DNA from: Bacteroidales bacterium
GTDB taxonomy: Bacteria; Bacteroidota; Bacteroidia; Bacteroidales; UBA932
Length of the DNA: 11,739 nt
Assembly: GCA_017615135.1 (NCBI GenBank)
Contig: JAGAAU010000249.1
Span: 1 to 11,739 of the forward strand
Reading direction: 5' to 3'
The position numbers and the translations under genes are program-made. Of this stretch, positions 1 through 7,780 are shown in pieces; within the stretch, counting starts at the first letter, position 1, and each line of letters starts with the position of its first letter. The notes under the pieces were generated by a model. That model was given only the letters and a program-made list of their open reading frames with translations. It made no database searches and had not been told where the DNA came from.

Positions 1-120
1 CTCGCTCCACCTTTCCGCCGGCACCGGCTTTTCAGGCACAGCCACTTTCTTTTTAGCCTCAACATTAACTGCGCCGAACCCCAGCGCCAGAATCATAATA
101 ATTGTAATAATTCTATTCAT
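1..120 (-). CDS. Start of a secreted protein, cut by the left window edge
   Basis: Forty codons are visible from an ATG at 118-120 and run open to the window edge. The N-terminus begins MNRIITIIMILALGFGAVN and continues VEAKKK, a clear signal peptide with likely signal peptidase I cleavage after VEA; no lipobox cysteine is seen. The start overlaps the stop of the upstream propeller gene in an ATGA arrangement (117-120), so translation is probably coupled and the gene belongs to the same operon. The mature start is Lys/Pro-rich and ends in ERWSE. From memory, an ERWS motif just after a Lys/Pro-rich leader resembles the beginning of secreted GH5-like glycosidases of Bacteroidetes (often annotated as 1,4-beta-xylanase), but five residues are far too few to assign a family. 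The function is unknown; the location is periplasm or outside the cell. Confidence 0.75.
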   Translation of the reverse strand, partial: MNRIITIIMILALGFGAVNVEAKKKVAVPEKPVPAERWSE

Positions 121-1949
121 ATTGCTATTAATTTCATCCAATTATCGGTATTATAGACGGACAGGGAACGGATGGCCTGGAGGCCGTCTGTGGAATCGTT
201 TACGGAAAAGTTAACCCGCAGTTCACCGTTGCGCACCGGAAGGGCGGCAAGGGGAATCGAGCACTCTGCCAGCCAGCAGTTACTGCCAGATGCAGCAACG
301 GCCTCAGCCGCGATATCTGCAACGTACCAGCCGGGAGAGTAACGGCAGCAGCGAAGCTCGCCATTCCCGGAAACCCGCAGGTAAACGTCGCCTTCAGAGA
401 GTTCCTCTGCTGAAGGGTCTGCAAAATAGACGCAGGCATAATCGGCAGGGAGGCCCTGAGAGGCATCCATCTCAGCAAGGAAATACAACCTGTCGCCATT
501 TATGCTGCAGCGGAGGGTTGCGTGCATATTCCCTGCAGAACCAACGAAGAGCGCATGGTCGGATTCTTCCCACTCGGAATTATTGCCGTCTACTTTCACG
601 TTGCGTTTAACCGCCCGGATATCATGATTAAGGTAGAAACGGCCAAGCTGGAGATAATAACCCAGTCCGTTCTTGCCGCCGGAACCGCCCATGCCCGCTA
701 CCAGCATATGACCGTCCGGCAGGCACGAACTCCAGAATCCGCGGCCGGTAGGGCTCTCTCCCTCGAACAGTCTGGTCTCCGGGCCGAAAGAGGCGCCGTT
801 TTCATCGCCCAGACGGAAATAAATGTAATTGTTGTTATTGTAGGTAAGGACGGTTTCTCCGGAACGGAACTGTTCTATCTGCGGGCCGGCCCCTTTGGTG
901 AACTTTTTCTCCCAATCCTGCCGCCCGGCCGGAAGTTCTCCGGAAGGATGCGGGGAAGCCTGCCCCCAGTCTCCGTTTTCATCGCTCCGGGCAAGACTCA
1001 CCCAATAATCGGTAGAGTTCGCATTACCAAGGGCCATATTGGATTCTCCGGTGCCCACGAGCTGCTTTTTGCCCAGAAGTTCGATGACTCCGGGCATCTG
1101 GTCTGTATAGAGGGAGACTCCGTCTTTCTCGTCGCGTTTCTGGCGGAATGCCGGCAGATGTTCGTCATGCGCATTTTCCGGCTTCCAGCTCTGGCCATTG
1201 TCGTCGGAGTAGATGTAGGAGACTCCGCTGCTCACGAGTTTATCGTCCCAGACACCCTCTACGAAAGGGCGGGAATCTGTATAGTAGATAACTATACGGC
1301 CGGAAGACAGCACGAGCGGACGGGGTTCCCAGTTGGTGCCTACGCAGATGCGCATTTCCTGAGTCCAGTTACGGCCTTCGTCGGAACTGAACCGCACGGC
1401 TAGCCCGTTGTCTTTCGTGCGGTGCCTCATGTCGATGGAACCGCGGTAAGAAGCCACTACCATCAGAGTGCCGTCGGACAGCCGCACAGGGTGGGCGCCT
1501 GCATAATAACGGTTGATAACGTCGCCGTAGGCTATGCTCTGCACATTCCTCTGAATGGGGAAAATCTGCTTCACATAGCTCCAGTTCACCAGATCCGGAC
1601 TTTCCGCATAGGCGCAGTAGGAGCCGGCCCAACTCATGGACTGGGACGTGGTGTTATAGCTTCCGTTATGGAAAAACATCAGCCAGCGCCCGTCTGTAGT
1701 TTTGATGAAACGGGGATATACCGGAGCTTCCATATCGGTGGCCTCCCTGACGGTGCGGATATATGAGCCGCCGATGAGTGTAAGGGCCGAGCCGCCCGTG
1801 CGTCCGGCATGCGACGCCGCCCCCTCGTCGGAGGCATTCAAACGGTTCCAGGGGGTAATGACAGCCTCCGGAGGGGTTTGGGGTTCCTCCTTGCCGCCGT
1901 TGCAGGCTGCAAGCGCAAACAGAGCGAGCGTTATCCTTCTAAGTTTCAT
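117..1949 (-). CDS. Lipoprotein sialidase-superfamily (GH93-like) beta-propeller with CBM9-like C-terminal domain
   Basis: 610 residues. The signal peptide ends in a lipobox LAAC with Cys16 lipidated, followed by NGGKEE; Lys-Glu-Glu near the cysteine fits the Bacteroidetes surface lipoprotein export signal. Residues about 60-445 form an Asp-box propeller: SPDLVNW (117-123), SSDEGRNW (188-195), SDDNGQSW (248-255) and SDENGDW (322-328). Shared with the three other propellers here are YPR (Arg80), WEP (Glu208), TDQMP (282-286) followed by Glu302, and a GP...SGE motif near 356-364. Residues about 446-610 resemble a CBM9/DOMON-type sandwich (VKVDGNNSEW, then RLYFLAEMD and a late IPLAALP strand). 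It is probably an exo-acting glycosidase at the cell surface; the substrate is unknown. It starts inside the stop of the preceding gene (TAATG, 1947-1951). A GH33 sialidase label is possible, but the glutamate pair favours a GH93-like reading. Confidence 0.85.
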   Translation of the reverse strand: MKLRRITLALFALAACNGGKEEPQTPPEAVITPWNRLNASDEGAASHAGRTGGSALTLIGGSYIRTVREATDMEAPVYPRFIKTTDGRWLMFFHNGSYNTTSQSMSWAGSYCAYAESPDLVNWSYVKQIFPIQRNVQSIAYGDVINRYYAGAHPVRLSDGTLMVVASYRGSIDMRHRTKDNGLAVRFSSDEGRNWTQEMRICVGTNWEPRPLVLSSGRIVIYYTDSRPFVEGVWDDKLVSSGVSYIYSDDNGQSWKPENAHDEHLPAFRQKRDEKDGVSLYTDQMPGVIELLGKKQLVGTGESNMALGNANSTDYWVSLARSDENGDWGQASPHPSGELPAGRQDWEKKFTKGAGPQIEQFRSGETVLTYNNNNYIYFRLGDENGASFGPETRLFEGESPTGRGFWSSCLPDGHMLVAGMGGSGGKNGLGYYLQLGRFYLNHDIRAVKRNVKVDGNNSEWEESDHALFVGSAGNMHATLRCSINGDRLYFLAEMDASQGLPADYACVYFADPSAEELSEGDVYLRVSGNGELRCCRYSPGWYVADIAAEAVAASGSNCWLAECSIPLAALPVRNGELRVNFSVNDSTDGLQAIRSLSVYNTDNWMKLIAI

Positions 1950-4342
1950 TATTGGACTATGGAGAATGACAGTGACGGATTGGCAGAAGTCCTGCTGAAA
2001 TATACCCAGGCGGAGAAAGCTCCGTCAACCATATTCGGAGTATCTCTCTGCACGGTAGCTCCGTTGGCAGCCTGCAGGCTTCCGTCTACGCAGCGCAGAC
2101 GGAAACGAAGGTAACCCTTCGGCACAGCATTTTCGAAGGGACAGTCTATGCTGACATCCTCTACGACATTATACTTGAGCGCAAAACTGGCTGTGCGGGT
2201 AAAGGTTTCGTCCCAGCTCTGCATCTCCGTAGCGGTACTCTTCCAGGTATCGCCGTCCAGATAATCCAAAGCCCAGAAACAAGGTCCCTGACGGGTATAT
2301 ACAGGTGCGCTGAAACGAACGGTGGTTCCGGCCTGGAAATTCTTGACCGGAAGCACGAACTCGAAATAGTCCCCGGTCCATGCCGCATCTACAGCTACTG
2401 AAGCCTTGTTGTTGGCCTCCGAGCTGAAGAAGGTGCGTTTGCAATATACGCCGTCTACGGGAGATGACACCATCACCCATTTGGCATATGCCTGCTGCTG
2501 GGTAGCCATCCACACTCCGAGGGGAGCCCATTGGAACTGGGCATTGTTGCCGCCCCAATAGGAAAGCTGGAATTCCACGGGGAAGGTCACAGGCGGCTCA
2601 TCTACGCCGGTATCGTCAAGAGCTACGCTGCCTGGATTGTCTACATGGGACGGAGTAGCGGTATAAGCGCTGAGGTCGGTTATCTCGAACGGATGCTCAT
2701 ATGCCGCATTAACTGCAGCCAGAATTGTGGGCATAACATCCTCGGTAACAGGAGTCGTGTACATCGTAGGATATTGGTAACTCTCGGTAAACCTATAAGT
2801 TACATCCTCCGGCTGTATACCGGTAAGAGGGGTGATAAAGGTCTTCCACATGAGCAGGGAAGCTGCGAATCGGGAAAGGCCATAGTCCAGATGGACATAG
2901 TCTCCGCGCATCATGTCGCGGCCGTTCCCGACCTCTTCGTTCAGTCCTGTAGTGCGAAGGCTCTGCATCAGAGCTCCGGTAGAGATGATGCGCTTGAACG
3001 GGTAGCCCTCCGCCGGATCCATCACATGGGAGGAATTCTCGTCTACGCAGGTCTGAAACATCTCTACGTTGTTTGCAAAATACTTCAGAAGCGTCTCGTA
3101 GCCGTTGGCCCAGCAATGGGACTGGAAATAGACAAACTCGGCATTGGGGCTGGTCTGACGTATCTTTGCTATGAGGGAATGTATGGCATTCCTTTCGGCA
3201 TCGTCCCAGGTCCAGCAGTGCACGTTGCCGGAGTATTCCTGCAGCACCACTATATCGAAGGTATCTGATGTAACGATATCTTCCAGGGAGCTTGTATAGA
3301 GCGCCGTACCATGCCAGAACCTCTGCCCGGGTACCCAGGTGCCCATTCCGGCATTATTGGCGGTGGAGAAATATGTATCATATCCAACAAGATAATACCC
3401 GCCGTGGAAGGAACGGGTAAGCTCCACATTGCGCACTCCTTCGTGGTTCAGCATCAGAGGCAACTGGTCTGTGGCATCCAGGTTATGGGAGTTGCCGATG
3501 AAGAGAATCTTCTTCACGCCATGGTCTTCAGCACCGCCCACATCTACACCGACCAGGGTTCCGGTAGGATGGAAGGTTACGGAAGTCTTGTACACCCTTC
3601 CAGCCTCGGCATTGAAGGCCTTGGCGGAGGTGATATCCTGATAATGACCCTTTATATCCACCACCCGGATTTTTATTCCGGAAGGATAGTTACGCGCGGC
3701 GATGCTCAGATATACCGCACTCCCCTGCTGAATTCCGTTTGCAGCGGAAAGCACTACCTTTTTGCCCGAACCTCCGGAAGCCACCAGGGCGCCTGCAGCA
3801 GGATTGTATTCCAACACTCCGCTCATATCTTCACCGCCATTGGCAGACACCTCAACCTTCCTGATGTCGTGGGGATCGTCCCCAGCCTCGATGGCAAGAC
3901 GGATGAAAGCCACTCCAAGGGAGAAATTGACGTCGGCAGACACATCTGTATTTCCGCACATAAGCGCAGTTGCAGGATCGAAGGAATTCTCTACATAAGC
4001 CTGCTCTGCCGGCAATACCAGACTGCCATATTTCTGCGCACCGGGAGCGAAACTGTCTTCAACAAACGCTGAAGCCGGATATAATGCATAATACGGAGCG
4101 GAGATCAAGGGCAGGGTAAACTGCGCACTTCGACCGTCTTCAGACACGGTAGCCGATGTAGAGGCCTCACCGTTGACACAAATGACATCGTCGTCGTTCC
4201 ATAAGACTTTTACTCCATCGAGATAAGTTCTGGAATCGTCTGCAACTGCATTGATAACGGTAACTTCCTGCTCCGGCAATTCCACCTTGGCACAGGAACA
4301 AACAAGCGCCAACGCCGCAATAATCATTTTGATATTCTTCAT
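1949..4342 (-). CDS. Lipoprotein with fimbrillin-like domain, DUF4886 SGNH hydrolase domain and C-terminal beta-rich domain
   Basis: 797 residues. The signal peptide ends LVCSC with Cys17 as the likely lipidated residue. Residues about 25-257 resemble the Mfa-like/fimbrillin-like family (SRTYLDG, then VLWNDDDVICVNG, a YYALYPAS strand and a late AGRVYKTSVTF strand). Residues about 278-515 look like DUF4886, an SGNH-hydrolase-like family: ILFIGNSHN carries the nucleophile block with Ser285, DIVVLQEYSGN (363-373) is the central block, and DYVHLDYG carries Asp481 and His484 as the catalytic Asp-x-x-His. The Ser/Asp/His set is therefore intact. Residues about 588-797 are a beta-rich region I do not recognise. 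The likely role is an esterase, perhaps removing acyl groups from a glycan handled by the flanking propeller enzymes; that role is inferred from context. It follows the upstream gene after 15 bases (4343-4357) and shares one base with the next start. The ATG is preceded by an AT-rich stretch without a Shine-Dalgarno, as usual in Bacteroidota. Confidence 0.85.
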   Translation of the reverse strand: MKNIKMIIAALALVCSCAKVELPEQEVTVINAVADDSRTYLDGVKVLWNDDDVICVNGEASTSATVSEDGRSAQFTLPLISAPYYALYPASAFVEDSFAPGAQKYGSLVLPAEQAYVENSFDPATALMCGNTDVSADVNFSLGVAFIRLAIEAGDDPHDIRKVEVSANGGEDMSGVLEYNPAAGALVASGGSGKKVVLSAANGIQQGSAVYLSIAARNYPSGIKIRVVDIKGHYQDITSAKAFNAEAGRVYKTSVTFHPTGTLVGVDVGGAEDHGVKKILFIGNSHNLDATDQLPLMLNHEGVRNVELTRSFHGGYYLVGYDTYFSTANNAGMGTWVPGQRFWHGTALYTSSLEDIVTSDTFDIVVLQEYSGNVHCWTWDDAERNAIHSLIAKIRQTSPNAEFVYFQSHCWANGYETLLKYFANNVEMFQTCVDENSSHVMDPAEGYPFKRIISTGALMQSLRTTGLNEEVGNGRDMMRGDYVHLDYGLSRFAASLLMWKTFITPLTGIQPEDVTYRFTESYQYPTMYTTPVTEDVMPTILAAVNAAYEHPFEITDLSAYTATPSHVDNPGSVALDDTGVDEPPVTFPVEFQLSYWGGNNAQFQWAPLGVWMATQQQAYAKWVMVSSPVDGVYCKRTFFSSEANNKASVAVDAAWTGDYFEFVLPVKNFQAGTTVRFSAPVYTRQGPCFWALDYLDGDTWKSTATEMQSWDETFTRTASFALKYNVVEDVSIDCPFENAVPKGYLRFRLRCVDGSLQAANGATVQRDTPNMVDGAFSAWVYFSRTSANPSLSFSIVQ

Positions 4343-4357
4343 CTTATAATGATTTGA

Positions 4358-6088
4358 CTATAATAAATTGACAGGTAGCCAGCGGTCGACGGCAAAGGTC
4401 GGTACGCCGGTGAAACTGTCTGATACTTCTCCTTTATAAAGGACGGCATTAAAATAAATGCGGCCGTCGGCGCTCTTGGGCAGGGCAGCTTTTTCAACAG
4501 CAACTTCAGCCATCCAGCCCTGACCTTTTACCATAGTACAGGCGGTCTTAACTCCGGGAGCAGGCTGTGCCTTGACGGTCTTTCCGGCTACGTCCAGAAA
4601 TACCGGGCAGTATTTTTTCTTGTCTGCACCGTCTCCAAGCAGAAGGGTAAGCCCGTCTCCGGTAACCGGCAATTCATCCAGGCATTCGGCAAGGATGTAA
4701 AGGTAATTATCGTCATGGGCAAAGCGGAACGAGCACTGGGCATTGGTCTCACTGCCAATGAAAAGGGCGTCTTTAACGTCATTCCAGTCCAGATTCTTCC
4801 CGTCCGGCACTATATTCATTCTGGGGGCATCCACGCGATGGTTCAGACGCATCTGCCCTATCATTATGCGCCCTTTCTCAACTGCCATTCCTTTATAAAG
4901 ATGGGCGGCAACTGCAATTGCAGTATGCGCATCCTTCTTTTCCAAGGCGCCCCAGCGCATCGCACGGTTCCCGAAGGGTTTCACTTCAAAGCGGTCTGGA
5001 AGGTCTGTTCCCATCTCGTTGCCAAGCCGGCAGGCAAACTCGCCATAACCGTAAGACAGCATCACCTCCCCGGAGGGGAACTGCATCAGATACGGGGCCC
5101 CTCCTTCGATACAGGAATTCATGCGCTTCTTAGGGCCGGTCATATCGCCGGTAAGGGTTACGGGCCATTTCTGGTCCTCCCAAGCCAGGGATACGGTAAG
5201 TACGGCATCAGGGGCAAGGTGAGTTTCGTACGCAGACAACATCTGGTCGGTTCCGTTCAGGCGTATCGCTACCGGCATCTGGTCTGTATAAACCTTGCGG
5301 GTAGAATCAGCCGGAATGCGGGGAGTCCCCACGGAACGCTGCTTCGGGCTTGCTTTCGCAGGCGAACGGGGCTGCCTCGCCACCTGCTGCTGCAAGGTCC
5401 AGGTATTACCTCCGTCGCTGCTTCGCAGCAGGCTCGAACCGGAGGAATTGGGCTCCCAGTCCCAGTCTGAGTCTGTAAAGAACACCAGGATCTCACCGTC
5501 TTCCAGCTGGATGGGATAAGGTTCCCAGTCTACAGTACGGTGAAGTATTTTTTCCTCGCTCCAGGTGTGTCCTCCGTCGGAGCTTCGCTTCATGCATATT
5601 CCGAACTCGTCGAGATGCCTGGCGTAGTGCTTGTCGCTGTGGAAAATACAGAAACAGAGTATATCTCCGTTATCAAGCTGAAGCGCATCGGCGGTAGCGT
5701 ACTTCCAGATATCCTGCTCTCCGTCTCCGTTTATGAATTTATAACCCTCGAACACACGCACGCCCTTGCTCCAGTTTACTGCATCGTCGCTGAAGGAGAT
5801 GTACACGTGATAGCCGTGCTTGAGCGGCTGATAAAACATGATATAGCTGCCGTCGCGCAGGCGTTTTACCCTGGGATAATCCAGCATCTGCTGCCCCAGT
5901 TCATTTTCTCCAAGGGAACGCACCGTGCGCAGGTCTACCTCGACATTGCTCCGGTAGGTATCCCCTGCATGGGAATTAATCACATCGCTGCTGCCATTCA
6001 ACTCGTCAATAGAGTGGATTTGAGTCTGGCCGGCGGCAATCTGAACCGTCAGCAGGCAGCACAATATTGAAAAAAATCTTACTCCCAT
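4358..6088 (-). CDS. Secreted sialidase-superfamily (GH93-like) beta-propeller with CBM9-like C-terminal domain
   Basis: 576 residues. The signal peptide is about 20 residues, with cleavage expected after AAG before QTQIHSIDELN. The propeller spans about 45-420, with Asp boxes SDDAVNW (100-106), SSDGGHTW (169-176) and SSDGGNTW (223-230). Key shared residues are Arg73 in YPR, Glu189 in WEP, TDQMP at 268-272 and Glu288 in YETH; GGAPYLMQFPSGE (329-341) marks a later blade. Residues about 422-576 form a CBM9-like domain (PDGKNLDW, ALFIGSE, YLYILAECLDE). It is the closest relative in the window of the gene at 6079-7773: both mature proteins begin with IHSIDELN, and Arg73 and Glu189 fall at identical positions. 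A Pro/Arg/Lys-rich loop at 239-265 is longer than in the sister protein. The start at 6086-6088 gives a 10-base overlap with the upstream stop and yields a proper signal peptide. It is probably a periplasmic or secreted exo-glycosidase of unknown substrate. Confidence 0.85.
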   Translation of the reverse strand: MGVRFFSILCCLLTVQIAAGQTQIHSIDELNGSSDVINSHAGDTYRSNVEVDLRTVRSLGENELGQQMLDYPRVKRLRDGSYIMFYQPLKHGYHVYISFSDDAVNWSKGVRVFEGYKFINGDGEQDIWKYATADALQLDNGDILCFCIFHSDKHYARHLDEFGICMKRSSDGGHTWSEEKILHRTVDWEPYPIQLEDGEILVFFTDSDWDWEPNSSGSSLLRSSDGGNTWTLQQQVARQPRSPAKASPKQRSVGTPRIPADSTRKVYTDQMPVAIRLNGTDQMLSAYETHLAPDAVLTVSLAWEDQKWPVTLTGDMTGPKKRMNSCIEGGAPYLMQFPSGEVMLSYGYGEFACRLGNEMGTDLPDRFEVKPFGNRAMRWGALEKKDAHTAIAVAAHLYKGMAVEKGRIMIGQMRLNHRVDAPRMNIVPDGKNLDWNDVKDALFIGSETNAQCSFRFAHDDNYLYILAECLDELPVTGDGLTLLLGDGADKKKYCPVFLDVAGKTVKAQPAPGVKTACTMVKGQGWMAEVAVEKAALPKSADGRIYFNAVLYKGEVSDSFTGVPTFAVDRWLPVNLL

Positions 6089-7773
6089 CCCATCATTTTT
6101 ATTGGCAGCCAGGCAAAATACTCTTTCTCCCCTACCCGGGTGAATCCGTCCCTGACACCAGGTTTTCGGATTTCTGCATAGAAGAAAGTCTTATCGGGAG
6201 AATGCGGAAGCTCGGAAATCGGGATTGCAATCTCTGCCAGATAACCCTTTCCCTTCTCTTCATAGACCCTTGCATCGAGATTCTTGTCCACGCTCACTCC
6301 CTTTGCGCCAACTTCTATATAGCTCTCAAACAGGTCTTTATCGTCCACTCCGTTGCAGAATTTAAAATTGAGTTTGTCCCGATAGAGCATTTCCTCGTCC
6401 AGGCACTCAACAAGCATATACAGATACAGGTCGTTGTGGGCGAAGCGGAAGCAGCACTGTGCCTGGGATTCACTGCCCAGGAAAAACGCATCCGTATTGG
6501 CGGCCCATTCGATATTGTCGCCATCCACCTTGATATGGGCGTAAGGAGCGTCCACGCGATGGTTCAGGTACATCTTAACGAGGTTGATAATGCCGAACTC
6601 CTGATTCTGATCCAGACCGGGAGCCACCGCAAAGAGAGAATGCGAATCCAAAATCTGCGTGCTGCCCCAAAGCCCTCTGCGAAGGGTGCCGAACGGCTGA
6701 AAGAAGCGGGCATTCTGCAGAGATTTGAACGATGACAGCCCGAGTGCCACGTTGAAATACTTACCCTGGAAAGACACGGCCGTTTCCCCGGACGGGAAGT
6801 GCGAAAGATACGGTCCACCGCCGCTGCGCCAGTTGTCGAGCCGCTCTGCAGGGCCTGTCATGTCTCCGGTAAGGGTTGTGCCCCAATTGGTGTCGTCCTT
6901 GGCAAAACTCAGGTGGAAATGATTGGTAGAATCCTGAGATTCTACGGCAATCAGTATTGTTTTGCCGTCTCCAAGCAGCACTGCAGAAGGCATCTGGTCT
7001 GTCCAGACCTTGCGGGTGCCGGGCTTCCCGTCTTTGCGGACGGCAGTCGCCCTGTACTGACGCACCACCTGACAGTGGGTGGTCCAGGTCTCACCCCGGT
7101 CCAGACTGCGCAACATGGTAACTCCGGAAGAAGCCGGATCCCAGTCGTGGTCTGAATCGGTAAAGTACACCTGCACCTCCCCGGAAGGCAACTGCATGGC
7201 ATAAGGCTCCCATGTAATGGTCTTGTAGATTTCTATTTCCTCTCCCCACGTGCGTCCGCCGTCCGTGCTCCGTTTCATACATAGCCCGTCGTCCTGAGGG
7301 AAGCGTTTATATCCCTTAACCGCACGGTAAGAGCAGAAAGCAAGCACGTCGCCGTTGTCCAGAACCACCGCATCCACGGTAGAATAACCGCGATTGTCTT
7401 TTTCTCCCCCGGAATTGACTATTGGACGCCCCTTGAAGACTACAGGCCCCCTTTCCCAGTTTATACCGTCTTTGCTGAACGCGCAATAGCAGTTGAACCC
7501 GATGCGGCTGCTCTGATAAAAAAGTATGTACGTGCCGTCTTTCAGCACCTTGACCCTGGGATAATGCAGTTTCTTGAACCCCAGTTCGGCTTCTCCCAAA
7601 TCTACCCTGGTGCGAAAATCAGGCTCCAGACGATACCGGACCTCTTTCAAATGGGTGTCTGTCCCGAACTCCTTATTCAGCTCGTCTATCGAGTGTATAT
7701 GGACCTGCTGGGCGCCGAGCACGATGCTCGCTCCCAATGCCGCAACCGACAGCAGTATATACCGGGGTAGCAT
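6079..7773 (-). CDS. Secreted sialidase-superfamily (GH93-like) beta-propeller with CBM9-like C-terminal domain
   Basis: 564 residues. The signal peptide is about 21 residues (hydrophobic LLSVAALGASIVLGA, then QQVHIHSIDELN) with no lipobox. Asp boxes are SKDGINW (100-106), STDGGRTW (169-176) and SLDRGETW (223-230), with a weaker AKDDTNW (291-297). Conserved candidate active-site residues are Arg73 (YPR), Glu189 (WEP) and Glu278 (VESQ), the last 18 residues after TDQMP begins (258-262). GGGPYLSHFPSGE (318-330) is the counterpart of the same blade in the paralogues. The CBM9-like domain occupies about 412-564 (IKVDGDNIEW, AFFLGSE, LYLYMLVECLDE, YLAEIAIPISELP). It lies 7 bases after the previous stop (7774-7780 hold no promoter or Shine-Dalgarno) and overlaps the next gene by 10 bases. 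The role is probably hydrolysis of a glycan terminus in the periplasm or outside the cell. I cannot tell sialic acid, arabinose or another sugar from sequence alone. Confidence 0.85.
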   Translation of the reverse strand: MLPRYILLSVAALGASIVLGAQQVHIHSIDELNKEFGTDTHLKEVRYRLEPDFRTRVDLGEAELGFKKLHYPRVKVLKDGTYILFYQSSRIGFNCYCAFSKDGINWERGPVVFKGRPIVNSGGEKDNRGYSTVDAVVLDNGDVLAFCSYRAVKGYKRFPQDDGLCMKRSTDGGRTWGEEIEIYKTITWEPYAMQLPSGEVQVYFTDSDHDWDPASSGVTMLRSLDRGETWTTHCQVVRQYRATAVRKDGKPGTRKVWTDQMPSAVLLGDGKTILIAVESQDSTNHFHLSFAKDDTNWGTTLTGDMTGPAERLDNWRSGGGPYLSHFPSGETAVSFQGKYFNVALGLSSFKSLQNARFFQPFGTLRRGLWGSTQILDSHSLFAVAPGLDQNQEFGIINLVKMYLNHRVDAPYAHIKVDGDNIEWAANTDAFFLGSESQAQCCFRFAHNDLYLYMLVECLDEEMLYRDKLNFKFCNGVDDKDLFESYIEVGAKGVSVDKNLDARVYEEKGKGYLAEIAIPISELPHSPDKTFFYAEIRKPGVRDGFTRVGEKEYFAWLPIKMMGWE

Positions 7774-7780
7774 ACAGTTG

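Noticed and set aside
4343..4357. Possible promoter in the AT-rich gap before the SGNH lipoprotein gene
   Set aside because: The 15-base gap is too short to hold both Bacteroidota promoter elements, and no TTTG / TAnnTTTG pair is seen; AT-rich leaders are normal translation starts in this phylum.
5417..5429. Perfect short hairpin (GCTGC, TTC loop, GCAGC)
   Set aside because: It lies inside a conserved coding region next to an Asp box and has no T-run, so it is most likely a coincidence of codons rather than a terminator or regulatory element.
1092..7002. Repeated plus-strand 14-base sequence ggcatctggtctgt at about 1093, 5274 and 6989
   Set aside because: It encodes the conserved TDQMP motif in three paralogues with the same codons. 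It is explained by shared ancestry of the genes and is not an independent DNA repeat.
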